From Deinococcus metalli (GTDB taxonomy: Bacteria; Deinococcota; Deinococci; Deinococcales; Deinococcaceae): 64,000 nucleotides of DNA. The stretch lies in assembly GCF_014201805.1 (NCBI RefSeq), contig NZ_JACHFK010000016.1:1-64000 (forward strand). Direction: 5' to 3'. The notes under the pieces are model-generated. The model had not been told where the DNA came from. It worked only from the letters and a program-made list of their open reading frames with translations, and made no database searches. Shown here in pieces: positions 57,008-64,000 of the stretch. Positions within the stretch are counted from its first letter, which is position 1. The number at the start of each line of letters is the position of its first letter. The position numbers were made by a program, and so were the translations under genes.

Positions 57008-57796
57008 CTACGGACGGTCTTTCCACACAGCTCCGAATTCCTCGGCCGTCCAGCCGACCAGATCCGACACCTGTCCGTCCCCGATTTCAACGACACGCCA
57101 CACTCCGTCCGCACGCCTGGCGACGTCCACCGAATAGAACGGGGAGGGAATGCGCGCGGCCACGTCCTGAACGATGTCGGGTACGACTCCACCACCAGCG
57201 GCGAAGGCCTGACCGTCGCGAACGAAGTACCGGGTTTCGGACGTGGCGTCCAGCGCCTCAAAGCGGCGGACGCACACGCCGCCCTCAATCTGCCCCCGGA
57301 ATTGTTCCATGCGGCCCATCAGCTCCCCGATCTGTTCGGGGCGGGTGATGACGCTTCCGGTGCCGGTCTTGAGGGACTTGACGAAATCCTTGACGAAGAA
57401 GGCCTCCCAGCCCAGCTCGGTCAGCTGTTCTTCCAGGCCGCTCAGCTCTCTGAAGCACACGGTCTCGGGCGTGAGGTCGCGCAGCAGGGGAAACCAGTTC
57501 GGGAGGTGGTGGGTGGACAGGTACGCGGCGGGCGAGGTGTGGAGCTGCGCCCCGGCAGCGCTGATGTCCGCCTCAAATGCAAGGTAGGCCGCACTGTCCA
57601 GCATCCAGCCGCGGTACAGCACGGACGCACCTTCCTCAAGCGCTGGTCGGAAACGGCGATCACCGTCGAACGTGAACGTCGAGACGCTCCAGCCGAGTGC
57701 CCGGAACATCTCCGCCTGGTCCGCGAAGGCCTCGTCCGGTTGCCGGGCGTTGAAATAGTCCGCTGGGAAAACGACGTGGAGGCCTTCAGCTCTCAT
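57008..57796 (-). CDS. ATP-grasp domain protein (DUF4343-like)
   Basis: A 262-residue protein with an ATP-grasp-type C-terminal half: FFVKDFVKSLKTGTGSVI (ATP-binding Lys and flexible loop), VCVRRFEALD, ETRYFVRDGQAFAAGGG and the metal-binding YSVDVARRADGVWRVVEIGDGQVSD. The N-terminal half (VVFPADYFNARQPDE) is a Rossmann-like pre-ATP-grasp domain. Such proteins ligate a carboxylate to an amine or ubiquitin-like partner; the substrate is unknown. ATG 57796 is 7 bases from TAGCAT; ATG 57805 overlaps that box. It is next to the end of the suf operon but has its own promoter. Confidence 0.83.
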   Translation of the reverse strand: MRAEGLHVVFPADYFNARQPDEAFADQAEMFRALGWSVSTFTFDGDRRFRPALEEGASVLYRGWMLDSAAYLAFEADISAAGAQLHTSPAAYLSTHHLPNWFPLLRDLTPETVCFRELSGLEEQLTELGWEAFFVKDFVKSLKTGTGSVITRPEQIGELMGRMEQFRGQIEGGVCVRRFEALDATSETRYFVRDGQAFAAGGGVVPDIVQDVAARIPSPFYSVDVARRADGVWRVVEIGDGQVSDLVGWTAEEFGAVWKDRP

Positions 57797-57803
57797 GCTC
57801 GTC

Positions 57804-57809
57804 ATGCTA
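57804..57809 (-). promoter_or_regulatory. Leaderless -10 box of the ATP-grasp gene
   Basis: TAGCAT on the minus strand, 7 bases before ATG 57796; decides the start against ATG 57805. Confidence 0.5.
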
Positions 57810-57854
57810 AAGCGGCCAGCCCCGGGGACTGACCGCTTCCGAGCCGCGTTGGAC

Positions 57855-59207
<1,353 letters not shown>

Positions 59208-59264
59208 TGTTTCTCCACAGTGGCGCGGAACCTGCCGCAGCAGCCTCCGCGCCGCGCGCCGCGT

Positions 59265-60671
<1,407 letters not shown>

Positions 60672-60677
60672 GGTGAC

Positions 60678-60752
60678 TCCTTCGGGGGTCTGACGGTCTG
60701 ACGATCGAACAGATCTTCGTGTGGACAATCAGACCGTGTGACGTTCTGATGC
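60678..60752 (-). repeat. GTCAGACC-rich operon spacer, copy 3 (sufC-sufB)
   Basis: Minus-strand spacer with ATCAGAACGTCACACGG, GGTCTGAT, then CGTCAGACCGTCAGACC and CCCGAAGGAG directly before sufB. The final part is almost the same as the aceF spacer at 16123-16150. Confidence 0.6.
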
Positions 60753-60757
60753 CGCCC

Positions 60758-61528
<771 letters not shown>

Positions 61529-61597
61529 GGGTCTCCTTGGCACGCCCGCTGCGGGTGTGGGCTGGGGTGGATCGAGCGGGCGTCAGCATCCTCTTCT

Positions 61598-61612
61598 TGA
61601 GAATGATTCCTA
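61598..61612. promoter_or_regulatory. Fur-like box in the suf leader
   Basis: TGAGAATGATTCCTA matches 10 of 14 positions of the TGATAAT-N-ATTATCA Fur consensus. It lies about 5-20 bases after the predicted transcription start, where a repressor would block elongation. Confidence 0.4.
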
Positions 61613-61623
61613 CTTGCCCTGGT

Positions 61624-61653
61624 ATTTTACTCGCCTCCGGACCCCAAAGTCGA
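61624..61653 (-). promoter_or_regulatory. suf operon promoter
   Basis: Minus strand: TCGACT (61648-61653), 18-bp spacer, TAAAAT (61624-61629), giving a leader of about 90 nt before sufC. Confidence 0.55.
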
Positions 61654-61774
61654 GTGGTTTGCTGAGGATTCCGTGTTGCCGCGCGGCCGCGACCTGACGG
61701 CCAGATGACCGGCGGATGAGGGACACGCACCCGCCTTTCACGCTTGCCACGGGGCGGTGTGTTACTCCGTTTGT

Positions 61775-62461
61775 GTGAACGTCCTCGACCTGATCCGCGC
61801 GGCCGGACCGCTGCTGTGGGTGCTGCTGCTGCTGTCCGTGTACGTCGTCTACGTGGTCGCGGTGCGGGCGCAGGTGCTGGCACGGCTCGGCAAGGACGCC
61901 AGCGCCTTGATCGAGCGGGCCCGCGCGCTCACGGCCGAGAGTGGCCCCGCCGCCGCCCTGGCCGAGATCGACCGCGCCGCGCACCCGAGCCCCGCCGTGG
62001 GCGTGCTGCGCGCCGGCCTGGGCCGCGCCGACCGCGGTGTGGAGGCCGCCACGAGCGCCATGCAGGGCGCGGTGCTGGTCGAGGAAGACCGTCTCTACGC
62101 CGGCCTGAGCGCCCTGGGCACCGCTGCCCAGGTCGCGCCGCTGCTGGGCCTGCTGGGCACCGTAATTGGCATGGTGCGCTCGTTCCTGGTGTTCAGCCAG
62201 ACGACCGCGCCCACCCCGGAGCAGCTCGCCACCGGCATCAGCGAGGCGCTGATCAATACGGCCGGCGGGCTGATCGTGGCCATCGTCGCCTACGTGGCGC
62301 GCGGCGCCCTGCGCGCCCGTGCCGACCGCATCGCCACGCAGGCCGAGCGCGTCCGCGAGGAGGTGCCGGGCTGGTTGCGGCGGCCCACCGCGCCGCTGGG
62401 AGGCCGGCCGGACGTCGCCCTGGAGTTCGGCGCCCCGGTCGTGGGAGGGAGGTCCCGGTGA
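61775..62461 (+). CDS. exbB: ExbB/TolQ/MotA-family proton channel protein
   Basis: A 228-residue inner-membrane protein with three helices: AAGPLLWVLLLLSVYVVYVV near the N terminus, then VAPLLGLLGTVIGMVRSFLVF (the conserved Gly/Pro helix) and GISEALINTAGGLIVAIVAYVARG. These are the core ExbB/TolQ motifs. With ExbD it forms the proton-driven motor that energises TonB or Tol. GTG 61775 is chosen because it starts just before the first helix and lies 6 bases after TACTCC; ATG 61757 would overlap that box. It heads an overlapping three-gene unit and is divergent from suf. Confidence 0.92.
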   Translation: MNVLDLIRAAGPLLWVLLLLSVYVVYVVAVRAQVLARLGKDASALIERARALTAESGPAAALAEIDRAAHPSPAVGVLRAGLGRADRGVEAATSAMQGAVLVEEDRLYAGLSALGTAAQVAPLLGLLGTVIGMVRSFLVFSQTTAPTPEQLATGISEALINTAGGLIVAIVAYVARGALRARADRIATQAERVREEVPGWLRRPTAPLGGRPDVALEFGAPVVGGRSR

Positions 62462-62859
62462 GGGCGCGCGCGCGGGGCGGGGACGCCGTCACCTTCGACT
62501 TTGCGCCGATGGTGGACGTGGTGCTGCTGCTGCTGATCTTCTTCTTCCTGACCAGTAGCCTCGCGCCGCGTGACCGCTCGGTGCCGATCACGCTGCCCGG
62601 CGCGAGCACCAGCGTGCAGCAGACCAGCAGCCTGCCGGTGGTCAGCGTGGACAGCGCCGGGAAGGTCTTCCTGAACGGACAGGCGACCACCCTGACCGAC
62701 CTGGCCGGGCAACTCAGGCCCCTGCTGGGCGCGTCCGGCGGTGTGGTGGGCCTGCGTGCCGACGAGAAGGGCCAGTACGGCACGGTGGTGGGCGTGATGG
62801 ACGAGATCCGCCGCGCCGGCGGGCAGAAGCTCGCGCTGGGCACGAGGGCCGCTCCGTGA
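62458..62859 (+). CDS. exbD: ExbD/TolR-family protein
   Basis: A 133-residue motor partner of ExbB. One N-terminal membrane helix carries the essential Asp: FAPMVDVVLLLLIFFFLTS. The periplasmic domain follows (VSVDSAGKVFLNGQ, VVGLRADEKGQYGTVVGVMDEIRRAGGQKLALG), the ExbD/TolR fold. GTG 62458 overlaps the exbB stop by four bases (GTGA), and the next gene starts in the same way, so all three subunits are coupled. Confidence 0.93.
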   Translation: MRARARGGDAVTFDFAPMVDVVLLLLIFFFLTSSLAPRDRSVPITLPGASTSVQQTSSLPVVSVDSAGKVFLNGQATTLTDLAGQLRPLLGASGGVVGLRADEKGQYGTVVGVMDEIRRAGGQKLALGTRAAP

Positions 62860-64000
62860 CCAGTTCGCCCGTGCCCGGTTCCGCACCCGGCCCCGGCCGG
62901 CAGCGCCCCCCCTCGCCGGCCGAGGTGCGTGAACGCCGCCGCGCCACGCTCGCCACCGTGGCGGTGCACGTGACCCTGCTGGGCGGCCTGCTGCTGTTCC
63001 TCGCGGACGTGCGCTTGCCACCTGCCTCCTCCACGCCGCTGGAGGTCGTGCCGCTCACGCCCGCGGAGGCGCCGAGCCAGACGGCCACCCCGGCCACGTC
63101 CGTGGTGATCCCGCCGAACAAGTTCCCGGACACCCCCGTGCCCGAGCCGACGCCCGACCCTGCGATACCCGACCCCGTGGTGCCGGACGCCGAGGCGCCC
63201 ACGCCGGCCGTGCCCACGCCCGCGAAGGTCACGCCGGCCGTTCCGGTCAGGCCGGTGGCCGTGGCCCCTGCACCTGCGCCGCGTCCCCGGGCGACCACGG
63301 CGGCGGCTCCAGCAACGCGTCCCGCGACCACCCCGGCGGCTGACCGCGCGGCGTCGGCTCCCGCGAAGACCAGTCCGGCACCGGCGGCTGTGGCCGCCCC
63401 AGCGCCGGTCCCGGCGCGTACCCCGGCGCCCGCCCAGACGGCCCGCGCGTCGGGGCCGGCCCGCCAGGAACCGGCACCTGTCGCGCCGGCCCCACGGCCC
63501 ACGCCGGCGACGGCAGCGCCCACCCGCCCGGTCAACCCGTCCCCAGCGGCCCGGCCCACCGAGGCGACCCGGCCGGCGCGGACGGTCACGCCGACGCCAA
63601 GTGCCCCGCCGCGACCCTCGACCGCTGTCCGGACCCAGCCCGCCGCGCAGCCCACGGCGCCGGTCGCGGCCGCGCCTTCGCGCCGCACGGCCGCGTCTAC
63701 TCCGGCGGACCCGGTGGCGTCCGCTCCCACGGCCCGGGCGACGCCGGCGCCGACCACCGCGGCGCCCACCACGTCGGCGGGTGCGGCCACCCGCACGCCC
63801 GGCACAAGCGCCGCGTCGGCCCGTTCTGCGACCGTGCCGGCCCCGATCGAGCCGGTGACGCCCGCCGCGCCGGTCGCGTCGCGTCCGTCCCTGACCCCGA
63901 CCGCTCCGGCCGCAGAACCGATCACGCCGGCCGCGCCCGCTCCGGTGGAGAGCGCGCCCACGGTCCCCCGCGCGTCGTCGGTGCCGACAACCTCGCCCGA
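62856..64000 (+). CDS. TonB-like energy transducer with a very long Pro/Ala/Thr spacer (3' end outside window)
   Basis: The frame is open from GTG 62856 to the end of the window (381 codons). A short cytoplasmic N terminus (residues 1-37, EVRERRRATLATVAVHV) leads into one membrane anchor (LLGGLLLFLADV). About 330 residues follow that are almost only Pro, Ala, Thr, Val and Arg, with acidic Pro-Glu/Pro-Asp pairs early (VPEPTPDPAIPDPVVPDAE) and basic Pro-Arg later. This is the TonB layout, but E. coli TonB has a spacer of only about 80 residues. The C-terminal TonB domain is not in the window, so the assignment rests on context (ExbB-ExbD, 4-base overlap) and architecture. An overlapping minus-strand frame is a composition artefact. 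Confidence 0.75.
   Translation, partial: MTSSPVPGSAPGPGRQRPPSPAEVRERRRATLATVAVHVTLLGGLLLFLADVRLPPASSTPLEVVPLTPAEAPSQTATPATSVVIPPNKFPDTPVPEPTPDPAIPDPVVPDAEAPTPAVPTPAKVTPAVPVRPVAVAPAPAPRPRATTAAAPATRPATTPAADRAASAPAKTSPAPAAVAAPAPVPARTPAPAQTARASGPARQEPAPVAPAPRPTPATAAPTRPVNPSPAARPTEATRPARTVTPTPSAPPRPSTAVRTQPAAQPTAPVAAAPSRRTAASTPADPVASAPTARATPAPTTAAPTTSAGAATRTPGTSAASARSATVPAPIEPVTPAAPVASRPSLTPTAPAAEPITPAAPAPVESAPTVPRASSVPTTSP

Noticed and set aside
62714..63961. 415-codon minus-strand frame (Gly/Ala/Val-rich)
   Set aside because: It is the mirror of the Pro/Ala/Thr-rich TonB-like frame; GC-rich repeats leave no stops. No ribosome binding site, and the plus strand has clear operon context.

Overview
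The window is a high-GC bacterial chromosome segment that almost certainly comes from a Deinococcus. The evidence is a FrnE-type disulfide protein with the extra CX4C motif, an EF-P with unmodifiable-type Arg32 as in Thermus, the efp-accB-accC order, a Ctc-type long L25, and many genes whose start codon sits 5-9 bases after a TANNNT -10 box (leaderless transcription, known to be abundant in Deinococcus). No tRNA, rRNA, CRISPR array, transposase or prophage gene was seen.

Layout. 1-9.2 kb: the end of ftsH, frnE, an SH3/excalibur secreted protein, a large lipoprotein subtilase, corA, crcB-xseA and sseA with a coupled lipoprotein. 9.2-9.9 kb: a gene-free stretch with two copies of a promoter-plus-immediate-terminator repeat and a leader ORF in front of der. 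9.9-17.9 kb: der, a divergent LysR/EamA pair, and the homodimeric pyruvate dehydrogenase E1 and E2 genes. 17.9-23.9 kb: an overlapping PadR, HAAS-like and signal peptidase I operon, a minimal RNA ligase, a DinB-family protein, a 56-residue membrane protein, a second subtilase, a short-chain dehydrogenase and an App1 phosphatase. 24-29 kb: an oversized RNase R with a structured leader, and exonuclease III.

29.7-37.7 kb is the most distinctive accessory block: six collinear envelope genes. Four are paralogous lipoproteins with one conserved N-terminal module and different C-terminal modules (a unique tip, a seven-bladed RCC1 propeller, an Ig domain only, a jelly-roll). They are followed by a small barrel-like protein and a repeat-rich lipoprotein.

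37.8-44.8 kb: a methyltransferase, accC-accB, efp, rplY, a lipoprotein aminopeptidase and sthA. 44.9-53.1 kb: a coupled RND pump and adaptor pair, a Pro/Thr-rich secreted protein, a TMEM175-like channel, a cupin and an HD hydrolase. 53.2-57.8 kb: korA-korB, then VOC, PPOX-like and ATP-grasp genes. 57.9-61.5 kb: the sufC-sufB-sufD operon, with a Fur-like box near its promoter. 61.8-64 kb: ExbB-ExbD-TonB-type genes running out of the window.

Functionally this is mostly core metabolism (PDH, 2-oxoacid:ferredoxin oxidoreductase, acetyl-CoA carboxylase, Fe-S assembly) and envelope biology. Three central-metabolism operons (aceE-aceF, accB-accC, sufC-sufB) share GTCAGACC-rich spacers placed just before a strong ribosome binding site.
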